Source: Bryoerythrophyllum caledonicum
Taxonomy: Eukaryota > Streptophyta > Bryopsida > Pottiales > Pottiaceae
Assembly (NCBI GenBank): GCA_963971425.1
Contig: OZ020524.1
Coordinates: 19,335,022 to 19,399,021, forward strand
Reading direction: 5' to 3'
Length of the DNA stretch: 64,000 bases
The notes below the pieces were generated by a model, which was not told the origin of the DNA, searched no databases, and saw nothing but the letters and a program-made list of their open reading frames with translations. A program made the position numbers and the translations under genes. Below, piece after piece: positions 49,101 through 58,756 of this stretch. Numbering within the stretch: position 1 is the stretch's first letter; each line of letters begins with the position of its first letter.

Positions 49101-50563
49101 TAGAGAATACTTTGGTTCATCCTATATTGCCTTTGCCTAATAGGTTTAGCATCCGCTTCTAGGATAATTCGATGTTGACAAACATTAGGAGGTATGCCTT
49201 TCAAATCTTTATAAGTCCAAGCAAAGGCATCTTTCTCCTTCTTAAAGAATTCCAACCATTCTTCATATTCTTTAGAACTTAATTCATCATATATTTTAAT
49301 AGGTTTAGGATTTTCCGTAGTACCTAAATTTATTTCTATAGTATTTTTTACTAAAGGTCGAACATTAGGTGTTTTCTTATCACCTAGCAACTCATCCGAG
49401 TCTGACACATAAGGAATTCCTTTATCTGACTCTCCCTCAGTAGTAATGTTAAAAATAGGAGCATTTTGCCATGCTTCAATAGCTGCATCCGAGTCATCAA
49501 CTTGACTAGGAGGGACAAAATACTCTCCAGGACTTAAACCTTTAAACGTAGGCATGTCCTGGATAACATTAGTATCTTCAGGCTCAGATTCTGAGTTTGG
49601 ATCAGTAGTCCAATCTGAAGCATCATCTTGAGTCTCACCATGATAGTTTGCAGGAAACATGGGAAGAATAATTTTACTTTTACCCTTCCCAATTGTCAAA
49701 GTTCCCTTGCCCCAATCGTCCTTGGCTTTAGCTAATGACAACCAAGGTCTGCCAAGGAGAATATGATATGTGGAAATAGACTCACTCACCTTAAAGACAA
49801 TATAGTCAATTTTATAATCAATTCCACCAATTATTGTATTTAATTGTATCAATTTTCCCAAAGGTTTGACTCTACTTTGATCGGCCATTCTTAAAATAAT
49901 AGGAGTAGGTGCTATGTTAGTTATGCCTAACTCTTCCATAGTATCAACACTCATAAGGTTGACACTACTCCCACTATCAATTTGGACTCCATCAATTAAA
50001 GTTCCATCTATAATTACATCGACTGTAGGTGCACCTGGATCTAGAGAGATATCATGAACGTTCACAATTTCGGGTTGAGATTTACTTGTTTCCTTATTTA
50101 TTTTTTGTTTAGTTTTTTTAGTATTGTCCTCCTCTTGTGTTTTTGCTCTCTTTCTAATTAGAGAAGAGGTTAACTCATTCTTACAATAAGGTGACAATGC
50201 AAGTAATTGTCTCAAAGAAATTTGAGGTTGTAATCTATCTAAATCTGTGAGAATATCATATGGATCCATACCCACTTCTAATCTCATAATTCTATTATGT
50301 TTTCTCTTTTTTAAAGACATAGATGATTTTTTCATTATCTTTTTTGAAGGCTTATAAAAAGTAGGTTGTTCCAACGGTTTCATGGAAGTACTTGGTTTTT
50401 CCACATTTGGAATTATAGGTACAACTTTTTCTGGCGAAGGAGGTGTTATAGGTACTTGAGTAGGATTTTCCTGAGAATCACTGTTTGTTATTTCTATTAA
50501 TTGTAGTGATGGTTTAAGAATTTCTGGTCTTTTTAGTATAGTTGGCATATTTCTAGCAAGCAC
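49100..50563 (-). CDS. Protease region of pol, plus start of RT region
   Basis: Retroviral-type aspartic protease core with VQIDSGSSVNLMS and a HILLGRPWL flap/partner segment. The C-terminal part, AFAWTYKDLKGIPP and the RQRQYRMN segment, is the standard Ty3/gypsy lead-in to reverse transcriptase. Confidence 0.9.
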   Translation of the reverse strand: MLARNMPTILKRPEILKPSLQLIEITNSDSQENPTQVPITPPSPEKVVPIIPNVEKPSTSMKPLEQPTFYKPSKKIMKKSSMSLKKRKHNRIMRLEVGMDPYDILTDLDRLQPQISLRQLLALSPYCKNELTSSLIRKRAKTQEEDNTKKTKQKINKETSKSQPEIVNVHDISLDPGAPTVDVIIDGTLIDGVQIDSGSSVNLMSVDTMEELGITNIAPTPIILRMADQSRVKPLGKLIQLNTIIGGIDYKIDYIVFKVSESISTYHILLGRPWLSLAKAKDDWGKGTLTIGKGKSKIILPMFPANYHGETQDDASDWTTDPNSESEPEDTNVIQDMPTFKGLSPGEYFVPPSQVDDSDAAIEAWQNAPIFNITTEGESDKGIPYVSDSDELLGDKKTPNVRPLVKNTIEINLGTTENPKPIKIYDELSSKEYEEWLEFFKKEKDAFAWTYKDLKGIPPNVCQHRIILEADAKPIRQRQYRMNQSIL

Positions 50564-50596
50564 AGGATTAAGTTTTACTTTGCTATAATCACTCTC

Positions 50597-51784
50597 TCAA
50601 CTACTAACGAGTTCTTTTTCAAGGGCCTTCTTGGCTTGTGATCTTGTGATAAAGACATCTTGAGGTGTATCAATTGCCATATAGTTTACATTTCTAGTAT
50701 TAGAAGACTCTACTTCTTGAATTTGAACTTGTTTCCTAACGTTAGGAAACTCAGTAATTATGGCTGTGCAAAAGATAGAAACATGCCCCGTTTGCCCACA
50801 TCTTCCACATAAGGGATTAAAACCAACTTGTTGGCGTGCATTTGTGCATTCCCTAGAATAATGACCTGGCTCTCCACATCTATAACATACTACTTCTTTG
50901 TTTCTATCTTGGTTAGGTCCTCTCCAAACTTGGTGTTGACTATAACCATTATTTCCTCTCGGATGGTTATTATTGTTTCCTGGTCTGGTAAAAGGTTGTT
51001 TGGATGTAATTCTATAAGGTTGTTTTTGGTTATTATTTTGAGAAGGTTGGTCTTGTACTAGGGCCTTTACTTCCTTGATATTTCTACAAGTAGTTATATC
51101 ATGACCCTTAGCACCGCAATAAGCACATTTAAGCTTAGGTGTTCCTCTTATTGGATATTTACACTCGGTGGCCAAGTGTCCATGTCCCTTACAATTACTA
51201 CACCAAATATTAGTTCGTTGATTAGTAGCCTTAGGTCGCTTATTTCTACCTTCATTAACTTGGACTGACAATTCTCTAAATTGTTTTTGTAAGGCTTGGA
51301 GCTCATTTTCCTCATGACTTGGAGGCATCAACGCAAGTTGTTGCTCTCTAGGATGAGGTGGTCCTTGTATAGTTAATTGGGGTTGACTAGATATTGACCT
51401 AGGATAATAATCTCTTCCACTATTATCCATCCCATATTGAGTAGTTACAGGCAAAAGATATGGATCCTGATATGGAATCCTTTTTGTGTGTAACAACATA
51501 TTAGATCGCTGCATAGCAGCTTCCCAATTTCTAGCAGCTTCATATGCTGCATTTAAATTTGCCGGGTTGGAAAGTTTAACCTGGTATATACACATAGGAT
51601 CTAATAAACCTCTGGTAAAGGTATTAGTGATCCATGCTTCTGGCATATTATGATCTCGCCATCTATTCAATAAGTTTCTAAGCCGAGTATAATATCCGGC
51701 TATAGTTTCTGTGGGATACATTTGAAAACTTTGTAACTGATCCTGCAAAGTATTATGATAAGACTGGAGTCTGAACCTGGTCAA
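50597..51784 (-). CDS. Gag capsid end and nucleocapsid with four zinc knuckles
   Basis: Starts in the retrotransposon gag domain (MYPTETIAGYYTRLRNLLNR and a GLLDP motif). It then carries four CCHC knuckles of the C-x2-C-x4-H-x4-C type: CSNCKGHGHLATEC, CAYCGAKGHDITTC, CYRCGEPGHYSREC and CGRCGQTGHVSIFC. Plant Ty3 gag proteins usually have one or two, so four is notable. Expected role: packaging of element RNA. Confidence 0.9.
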   Translation of the reverse strand: MTRFRLQSYHNTLQDQLQSFQMYPTETIAGYYTRLRNLLNRWRDHNMPEAWITNTFTRGLLDPMCIYQVKLSNPANLNAAYEAARNWEAAMQRSNMLLHTKRIPYQDPYLLPVTTQYGMDNSGRDYYPRSISSQPQLTIQGPPHPREQQLALMPPSHEENELQALQKQFRELSVQVNEGRNKRPKATNQRTNIWCSNCKGHGHLATECKYPIRGTPKLKCAYCGAKGHDITTCRNIKEVKALVQDQPSQNNNQKQPYRITSKQPFTRPGNNNNHPRGNNGYSQHQVWRGPNQDRNKEVVCYRCGEPGHYSRECTNARQQVGFNPLCGRCGQTGHVSIFCTAIITEFPNVRKQVQIQEVESSNTRNVNYMAIDTPQDVFITRSQAKKALEKELVSS

Positions 51785-51905
51785 AAATGCTTCTTTTAAA
51801 GCATCCCAGTTTATTGGTTGAGGATCTTATGCTGCATACCACCTTTGAGCTTCCCCTAGTAAATTACCAGGAAAACTAGTGATATACTTATCAATTGCTA
51901 AATTA

Positions 51906-52616
51906 TTAGCTATTGCTACTACTTGAAATCTTTCCAAGTAGGAATCTGGGATCTTCTCCCAAATCACCATAGAATATGGAAAATGGAGCTATATTAAGCA
52001 TCCTATGATGCGCCATAGCAAGGGGATTAACCAAAGGGTTGTCAGGAGTAGGAGGGGTTGAAGGTGGTGAGGATAATGAGGACCTGCTAGAGGTAGAACT
52101 AGCAGAAGAAGAGTCAAAAGGAGAAGTCCTCCCAGAAGTATGTGAGGAGAGTCCAGCTGGACTCTCTTCTCGCACTCGTGGTTCTGAGTGCTCTTCTTCT
52201 TTACTTTCACTATTAAATAAACTTTCACCTTCTTTAGGCTCACTTTGCTCACCTACATCTAACTTTTCCTCTTTAATAGGATTATACTTAAATTCTTCTC
52301 CTTCTACACTAGATTGGTCAATCTCTTCTTGTATGTCAAAGTTTAAAGTGGTAGGTCTAAGAATTTGGCTAAAAGCTTCTAATAACTCCTTACGAAACTT
52401 ATGCTTTTCTTCTTCATTTTCCAATGGTCTATCATTCAGAAAATGGTCAATAGATTCTTTTGCTTCACTATGAGTAAATATTGGTATTTCCAATTTTGAC
52501 TCAAATTCTTGGGCAAAAGGACTTGGATAGGGAGTTTCAAAGTTTGTTTGGTTTGAGGAGTTACCTACTTCATATGTACGATTTATTAAAGATTGGGGTA
52601 TGGGGGTTCTAAACAA
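51906..52616 (-). CDS. Gag N-terminal part (acidic linker)
   Basis: Acidic and Ser/Pro-rich (SSASSTSSRSSLSSPPSTPP) and ending near the point where capsid-like sequence begins (MLNIAPFSIFYGDLGEDP resembles the start of retrotransposon gag domains). Part of the gag region of the giant element. Confidence 0.6.
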   Translation of the reverse strand: MFRTPIPQSLINRTYEVGNSSNQTNFETPYPSPFAQEFESKLEIPIFTHSEAKESIDHFLNDRPLENEEEKHKFRKELLEAFSQILRPTTLNFDIQEEIDQSSVEGEEFKYNPIKEEKLDVGEQSEPKEGESLFNSESKEEEHSEPRVREESPAGLSSHTSGRTSPFDSSSASSTSSRSSLSSPPSTPPTPDNPLVNPLAMAHHRMLNIAPFSIFYGDLGEDPRFLLGKISSSSNS

Positions 52617-53129
52617 TCACTGTAACTCATCAAGTTGTTGATCATGAATGTTAGGTTTTTCATCCACTTCTTCCTCTTCTGAGGATCCTTCCTTTTCTAA
52701 GGATTTAGACCAAACCTTCTCACTTTGGGTCTCCCAATTTACTTCTTCCGGGCTACTAGAACAACAAGAGTGACTGGTATATTTTTTATCTTTTCTTTTT
52801 CCTATATATTTCTTCCTAGGATTTTTTAAGGCTGCGAATATTAACTCTTCTGGGGTAAATTGTGGTGTCTTTGTGTCTGACTGAGGAAAATTTGGAGGAT
52901 CGGATAGTGTTTTATATGTTGTCTCCCTTTTTGTTTGTCTCAATGCCTTTTCTAAGGCTGTTTCTATTTCCTCATCTAGTTTGAAGGGAGAAGGAGTTGT
53001 AACAGTGTTAAAGGTAGGATTATGTACTCCTAACACTATAGTTGGTTGTTTCCTCTCTACCCTTTTCTTATAACGTTGAGCTCTCTCGACTTTTTGTTTT
53101 TCTCTTTTCTCTTTGTCTTTTCCTGACAT
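52617..53129 (-). CDS. Accessory basic ORF (170 aa) just before gag
   Basis: Lys-rich N-terminus (KDKEKREKQKVERAQRYKKR), a middle TPEELIFAALKNPRKKYIGK and an acidic Ser/Glu tail. Composition suggests nucleic-acid binding at the N-terminus. Lies immediately upstream of the gag region. Family unknown. Confidence 0.5.
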   Translation of the reverse strand: MSGKDKEKREKQKVERAQRYKKRVERKQPTIVLGVHNPTFNTVTTPSPFKLDEEIETALEKALRQTKRETTYKTLSDPPNFPQSDTKTPQFTPEELIFAALKNPRKKYIGKRKDKKYTSHSCCSSSPEEVNWETQSEKVWSKSLEKEGSSEEEEVDEKPNIHDQQLDELQ

Positions 53130-53187
53130 TAGTAATCCCTATAGGTTTTTTATTTTTATCCTTATTCTGAACTTAATTTTTAAATTT

Positions 53188-53472
53188 TTAATTTAAACAA
53201 AGATAAATTGCTTCCTCTGTAAGCTTCATTCCTTCAACTTCCCATGCAATGTTTCGTGGATACTTATACATAGTTAATAAGGCTCCCATTTCATTTTCTC
53301 CCAACCATTCACTGGCTATATCTATTAAAAGGTCTATCTCATTCTCGGCTATTTTCAAATATTCCCCATCATAAGGTCCTATACGGTGATATGCACAAAT
53401 TGTAGTGATTAATCTCCTAATTATTTTCCCACCATTAACTGGGGTACATAAAGGATCACTCTCTCGGTTCAT
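53188..53472 (-). CDS. Accessory small ORF c (94 aa), member of a paralogous trio
   Basis: Contains IRRLITTICAYHRIGPYDG, ENEIDLLIDIASEWLGENEM, GALLTMYKYP and the ending LTEEAIYLC. Strong positional similarity to ORF b suggests tandem duplication inside the element. No known family recognised. Confidence 0.55.
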   Translation of the reverse strand: MNRESDPLCTPVNGGKIIRRLITTICAYHRIGPYDGEYLKIAENEIDLLIDIASEWLGENEMGALLTMYKYPRNIAWEVEGMKLTEEAIYLCLN

Positions 53473-53520
53473 TTTGTCGTTGGGGTACTTGTATGGTATT
53501 TCAAGGAATTATAAAGAATT

Positions 53521-53802
53521 TTAACTTGAACAAAGGTGGAGAGCCTCCATAGATAGGTTTAATTCCTTCTCTTTATTTATGGGGTAACCCAAATATGCCA
53601 ACAATTCCCCTATCTCAAGTTCCCTCAACCATTCTTTTGCCTGCTCAATTAATCTTTCTATTTCAATTTCTATTATATCCGAATATTTCCTATCCTGACT
53701 AATGAAAGTTTCATAATAAGCTATTCTTGCATATAAGAATTTAAGGGACTTATTTCTTTCACTTTTAGAATTTAGGCGTTCAATTTTTCTCATTTGCTCC
53801 AT
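53521..53802 (-). CDS. Accessory small ORF b (93 aa), member of a paralogous trio
   Basis: Contains LYARIAYYETFISQDRKYSD, then EIEIERLIEQAKEWLRELEI, GELLAYLGYP and the ending LSMEALHLC. Closest by eye to the next ORF: both have AYx...Y...I..EI..LI..A.EWL.E.E.G.LL....YP and end in EA.(H/Y)LC. Confidence 0.55.
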   Translation of the reverse strand: MEQMRKIERLNSKSERNKSLKFLYARIAYYETFISQDRKYSDIIEIEIERLIEQAKEWLRELEIGELLAYLGYPINKEKELNLSMEALHLCSS

Positions 53803-54088
53803 TGAGGTAACAATAGTGACGCCAATCAGTCAGGGTAAATGGTTCTATCTTAAATTCTCGTGACAAAGGTTCTATTATTAATTCTCTTGGGTAATTGAAT
53901 TTTTGTAAAAAAGTATTGATGATCTTTTTCCTATTAATGGAATGTTGGTTGTTGTCTTTAATACGTTCTATTTCTGTCCCCAAAAGTCTAAATAATTTCC
54001 CTTCATTGTATTGAATTTTAGAATAAATTATTAATAATCTTTTCAACCTTGTCCGTTGTTCTTTAAAAGTTTCATTTGAGGAACTCAT
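53780..54088 (-). CDS. Accessory small ORF a (102 aa), member of a paralogous trio
   Basis: Helical, charged protein containing RLKRLLIIYSKIQYNEGKL, a middle IERIKDN segment and FLQKFNYPRELI. The layout, two helices then a short '(Y/F)xYP' turn and a final acidic/hydrophobic tail, is shared with the two following ORFs, though identity is low. Function unknown. Confidence 0.5.
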   Translation of the reverse strand: MSSSNETFKEQRTRLKRLLIIYSKIQYNEGKLFRLLGTEIERIKDNNQHSINRKKIINTFLQKFNYPRELIIEPLSREFKIEPFTLTDWRHYCYLNGANEKN

Positions 54089-54091
54089 TTT

Positions 54092-54610
54092 TTAAATACA
54101 TAATAAATCAAAGGCTACACTCACGGGAACTTCTGGATCTTTAGATAAGAAGTCGGGAAAGAATACTTTGCTCTCTAAGTTTTGTTTACTATAAACAAAG
54201 ATATAAGTTTCTTGATTAAACTTGTATCCGTTCCAAGCCCCTAAGCCTCTAGAAATTAATGGTTGTGTTTGAAGTTTCAATCTACCATATTGAGCAAAAA
54301 GGTAGTGTAGTTGATATTTTAAATATAAAGTCTTTTTCTTGACAATTACTTCATTAAAACCCTCACCCTTATTCCACACTTTGTTTAAAATTAATTGTTT
54401 AATTTCTAAGGGTAGTTGTTCAAATTTTTCATTAAATGATTGATCAATTTTTAGGTGAGCCCTATAAAATTGAAATCCTTGTCCGTAATACGCACCTCTA
54501 TAGACACGATAAAGGGCGCTAAACAAATATCGACCACTAAAGAAGTCACTCAATGCTTCTTCAGAAACCTCCCATGGAAAAGTAGACATGTTGTAACAAC
54601 ATGTCTTCAC
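54092..54610 (-). CDS. Accessory ORF 1 of the Ty3 element (172 aa), unrecognised
   Basis: First ORF after the 5' LTR and primer-binding site. It encodes an aromatic-rich protein (FSGRYLFSALYRVYRGAYYG, QLPLEIKQLILNKVW) without transmembrane segments or a motif I recognise. Tat/Ogre-type elements are known to carry an extra ORF before gag; whether this is homologous is not known. Confidence 0.6.
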   Translation of the reverse strand: MKTCCYNMSTFPWEVSEEALSDFFSGRYLFSALYRVYRGAYYGQGFQFYRAHLKIDQSFNEKFEQLPLEIKQLILNKVWNKGEGFNEVIVKKKTLYLKYQLHYLFAQYGRLKLQTQPLISRGLGAWNGYKFNQETYIFVYSKQNLESKVFFPDFLSKDPEVPVSVAFDLLCI

Positions 54611-54804
54611 TCTATACTAAAAGTTTTTTTTTTTTTTTTTTTTTTTTAAAAATTTAAATTTTTAATTTTTAATAAATTTTTTCAGTAATTCCAAAGTTTA
54701 TAACTTCACAAAAAACTAAATGCTACGATAGTTTACTTAAGTAATTGACTTAAGTTTGACAGCTTTCCTATATTAGAAAAATACTTAAAAACTTGACGGT
54801 ACCA

Positions 54805-54822
54805 TCCCTAGCATGGTCGCCA
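54805..54822 (-). promoter_or_regulatory. Primer-binding site
   Basis: TGGCGACCATGCTAGGGA lies six bases inside the 5' LTR on the element's sense strand. It starts with TGG as needed to pair with a tRNA CCA end and resembles the TGGCGCCGTTGCCGGGGA-type site found in several plant Ty3/gypsy elements. The exact tRNA is not determined. Confidence 0.75.
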
Positions 54823-54828
54823 AAAAAA

Positions 54829-56816
54829 TGTAGAGTGATTTTTCACCACTCTAATAAAACACCCAAGTGTACCCACACCTCATAGGATTCGTTACGGGGA
54901 TGATTATACGCCTAGTTTTAAGTAATTGGAGATTAATTGTGTCGTTAAAGCTATCTTTTTGGTTAATTCTTAAGGTTATCTATCTATTTTTAGGAAATTA
55001 GGGTTGTTAGCATCACTCTTAAGGGATCCACAAACAAAGTCTAAACCCCAAGGATCTCTCGTGCCTTAAGACGGAACATTAGTCCTTTTAAGTTTGTGCT
55101 TATGCCACTAATCCTTAAACATTTGCCACACTGGGCTAATGGAAGTTTCCATTAAGTCTCATTGCATTGGTTCTTTAATTACAATCTTTAAGAATTCACA
55201 TTCTTACCTCATGCAAAAACGCTCCACTTTTCACGTCCGTCCACTCGGTCCACGTGATCACGTTCTTAAGACAATGGTTAGTCTCAAAAAATCCCATACA
55301 CAAGTTAACTTAAGTTTTAAAGAGTTCACCTCTTAAGTCTCCACTTAAGTTCACTTACCCACAATTATCCCTTAAAGACCACGGTGTTCCACACTTACTC
55401 GTACCACTTTGTCTTTAAGATGTCTGAATTTTACTTAAGGCTTCTCTCTTGGTCGGGTCCATGTTCTTAAGAACACAGTTTCTGTCCTTGAGTTCTTAAG
55501 CACTCACTTTCTCACTTAGGACTGATTCTTAAGAACCTGCACTATCTAGACCAATTCGGTCCTACAGTGTTCTTAAGTTTCTGTCTTTAAGACTTCCAGA
55601 ACCGGGAGTGCATCTCACTGAATGCAAATGTTGTCCCGTATTCTCAATTATACGAACCTTTAAGTCCAAGCCCTTAAACTTAAGGGTCTCATGGTACTTA
55701 AGGTCTCACTCTTCATAAGTTTATGTATCCAAACTTGGACTTAAGATTCTTAAGTTTCTATGTTTTCTTCTTAAGTCTTTCTTTGGGATTTATTCCTTAT
55801 TTTCTCTCTTATGATAGATTCTTAAATACTCACAACTTAGCCTACCTTAGAGAATCCCTTCTATTAAGGTTAGACTTAATGCTAATTTTTTGTATGCATA
55901 ATATGACACTCTTGCCATGCATCAATGTATGCCACTCTTGATGTTTATTGCATAAATTGCATTAACATGAATAAGAACTCCACTCTTATTCTTATGATAC
56001 TCAAGTTATGCTCACTCACACTTGAGATCTTATTAAGTACTTATGCATCACACATCTCATGCACGAAGTCACTTAATTTCACATTATCTCCATTAATCTT
56101 CACACTCATGATTAATGCTCCAACACACACACACACAAGGTCACACCCACGACCTTAGTAGTTAGGGTATTTCCCTATCTTATTCCATGAAGAATAAATA
56201 TACAATGCATTCATGCATAAGAATTTTATCCACAATTAATACCTAATGCATGCACTTGCATTTACAACACACAATGTCAAATTTATGCAATGAAGTTCAC
56301 ATAATATTGCAATTATACATATGACTCAAGTCACAAGACTCTACATATGCAAATTCAATAACAATTATATATTCATATATAAAATTAAATACTCTTACAA
56401 CATTAAGAGTCATCAACTAGCTCTTTCACCTAAAGCTAGGGCTTACTCCAATCTTCCTCCAAGGAATTTCTATGGTAATGGCCAAGAATGCTAAAAATTC
56501 AAGCTAGTCATTCTACTCAACATCCAAGAGGTACAACTCTTGGAAAGAGGTTTTCCCTAATATTAACCATTAAGATTAATTCCACAAAATCTTCACATCT
56601 CTTCATATCCATTCATGAAAAGGTACAACCTATCCAAAGGGTGCGAGTTCAACCCTTTTCCCATTATTTCCTTATTCTTGGATATGAATAGGTACTTTCC
56701 AATTAATTAAGTACTTAGTGTAAACTTAATCATTATTTTTTAATTCTCCATATATCTACAACCCTTTTTACACTTAATTTTCGGAAAAAATCTATTTTTA
56801 TCATTTTGGCTCTACA
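54829..56816 (-). repeat. 5' LTR of the giant Ty3/gypsy element
   Basis: Begins and ends with the 7-bp inverted pair TGTAGAG/CTCTACA, with the canonical TG...CA ends. It is AT-rich and unusually dense in CTTAAG in one part. The small plus-strand open frames in it are copied exactly in the other LTR and are not genes. Confidence 0.98.
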
Positions 56817-56821
56817 GGTAT

Positions 56822-57060
56822 ACATCTGACTGACGGGGAAGGTGCATGCCCATGGGAGGCAGGGGTGTATATCTTACGTAGGATATATACGACTATCACC
56901 TGTAGAAGTGTGTATCGGTTTAAGTGTATACCCTTGAGGGGTATATATCCTTGAGAAATATACACTCCTAAAAGATATATCCTCTACGAGTGTATACCCC
57001 GTAACCGTGTATATTTAAGGGTGTATATTGTGGTTGGGCACTAGGTACCGTATCGTAGTG
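56822..57060. repeat. GTATAC-rich repeat block, right part of the interrupted array
   Basis: Phrases 'ggtgtatatcttacg', 'gtgtatacccttgagggg', 'tatacactcctaaaagatat' and 'gtgtataccccgtaaccg' continue the array cut by the Ty3 insertion at 35966. Confidence 0.75.
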
Positions 57061-57231
57061 TAGTGCACATCTATGGATTATATTGACATTGTTTTGTATA
57101 TTAAGCAAATATTCTTTGGGGGTTCGTTTGAGTGACGACCATGCATAATGGGAGGTGATTGTTCCGATGTTTTGTGCTATTCTTACTGATGTAATTCTAC
57201 ATTTGAACCTCCTATTGTAGATTCTTCCCAT

Positions 57232-57612
57232 GTGCATCACAGTCCCAATTCAACCACCAAATGCACGCAAAGCACGGGTGAGTTTAGCCAAGTGAAGGTT
57301 ACTTCTGTCATAAGTGATAGTAGGTATCTTGAGGCAAAGGGAGGTGGTAGGCCTCAAAACATGGAAACTCGTTCTTTGAAGTTGACAGGGCAACCAACCC
57401 TTGACAGTTGTAGAGGATCTAATGTCCACGAGTTATCAAAAGTTGATAAGTCTTCCCCTTCAAAGAGAGCTAGTGATGTAGATCCCTCTCTAAGGAGATC
57501 TGTGGGCGGGTTAGAGGTGAACGATGTCATGTTCACTCCACGGAGAGCGTTGTACTCTTCGCCAATGGAACATTTTGTCAGTACTTTAAGGAGAGCTACC
57601 TACGGCGCATGA
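57232..57612 (+). CDS. Unrecognised Ser/Lys-rich ORF (126 aa)
   Basis: Plus-strand frame with a Ser/Thr-rich N-terminal half and SPSKRASDVDPSLRRSVGG followed by DVMFTPRRALYSSPMEHFVS. The repeated 'TPRRALYSSP / STLRRATY' phrase is suggestive of a low-complexity regulatory tail. No family recognised. It may be a further piece of the decayed gene at 33.8-35.1 kb, from which it is separated by the GTATAC array and the Ty3 insertion; this is a guess from proximity. Confidence 0.35.
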   Translation: MHHSPNSTTKCTQSTGEFSQVKVTSVISDSRYLEAKGGGRPQNMETRSLKLTGQPTLDSCRGSNVHELSKVDKSSPSKRASDVDPSLRRSVGGLEVNDVMFTPRRALYSSPMEHFVSTLRRATYGA

Positions 57613-58092
57613 TTGGTCGATGTTGCAAGAACTTCAATGAGAGCGTCGGACGGGATGACATCAGCAGCCATGACACCTGAAAGAGTGATTGGACCCGACA
57701 TTTGAGTTCAAGAACCGGCCCAACAGCCAACGGTAGCCTTGCAATGAGCATGCACGGTTGTTACATCATCTAATGCAGCTATAGCTGTATCTCCATCAAA
57801 GTAGGGTTCGCCGTTTCAGCCCAAGAGCGGTGAAGGCCCAGCATTGCCTCTGAATACAAAGCAGGGCAATGCAAAAGAAGGTAGGTCTTACTTTATTAAG
57901 CACAATGTCTGTGCATGCTGCTCTGTGCTTCAAGCTAAGAAGCATCGCCTTTTAAATTATAAAGCTAATGTATATACATGTGCGTCTACTGGTATACCTA
58001 CGTATACTGATGCGTAATGGATCATGACTGTAGCAGGTAATTCATCGGATGATGATACTCAGGAGTTGCATGACGAGATAATTCATCGGATG
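57613..58092. other. No recognisable gene; short duplicated motif
   Basis: 'aattcatcggatgatg' occurs at 58041 and 58080, with the gypsy fragment beginning just after. Otherwise featureless. Confidence 0.5.
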
Positions 58093-58235
58093 ATGTTGCA
58101 TGGTCATACAAAGACCTCAAGGGCATTCCCCCGACGGTGACACATCATCACATTCCCCTTCTCCCGGGCACTACTCCTATTAGACAAAAGGAGCGGCGCA
58201 TGAATCCTAACCTATAGCTCATTGTCAAGGCATAA

Positions 58236-58756
58236 TTGGAGAAGCTACTCCAAGCCGGGTTCATTAAACCTATGGAGATATCGGATTGGGTCTTCCCCAT
58301 GGTGCCGGTTAAAAAGAAAAATGGGAAGCTACGGGTGTGCATTGACTATAGGAAACTCAACCACCACATCCAAAAAGACAACTTCCCCTTGTCATTTATC
58401 AACACCATCTTAGAGGAGGTAGGTGGTCATGAGCTTTACACATTTATGGATGGCTACTCGGGCTACAATCAAATCTCCATTGCCCTCGAGGACTATCACA
58501 AGACCGCCTTCACTACCCCGTGGGGTACATTCATTTATTTGGTCATGCGTTTTGGGCTTTGTAATGCCCCTTCCGCATTCCAGAGGGCCATGACCTATGC
58601 CTTCTCAGACCTCTTGCACAAATCAATGACGGTGTTCATTGATGATTTTAGCACCCACTTCATGAAGGACAAGCACCTAGCATGTGTGAGACAAAACTTT
58701 GAACGATGTAGGCGCACCGGCATCGCTCTCAACCCCGAGAAGATCTTCCTCGCCGT
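58236..58756 (+). CDS. Reverse transcriptase part of the older gypsy fossil
   Basis: RT landmarks VPVKKKNGKLRVCIDYRKLN, YTFMDGYSGYNQIS, MRFGLCNAPSAFQRAM and VFIDDF are readable up to the inserted element. Confidence 0.9.

Larger units (their letters stand above)
35967..56816 (-). mobile_element. Giant young Ty3/gypsy LTR retrotransposon, 20.85 kb
   Basis: Two 1,988-bp LTRs of identical length differ at about four positions by eye and are flanked by GGTAT (35962-35966 and 56817-56821). Read on the minus strand the order is 5' LTR, primer-binding site, small accessory ORFs, gag with zinc knuckles, protease, RT-RNase H, integrase, spacer, a long third coding block, spacer, polypurine tract, 3' LTR. 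Pol before integrase order defines Ty3/gypsy. No chromodomain is seen after integrase, and the extra ORFs point to the Tat/Athila side of the family. Divergence near 0.2% suggests insertion on the order of 100,000 years ago with usual plant rates. It looks largely whole, with a few breaks and one nested DNA transposon in the third block. Confidence 0.97.
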
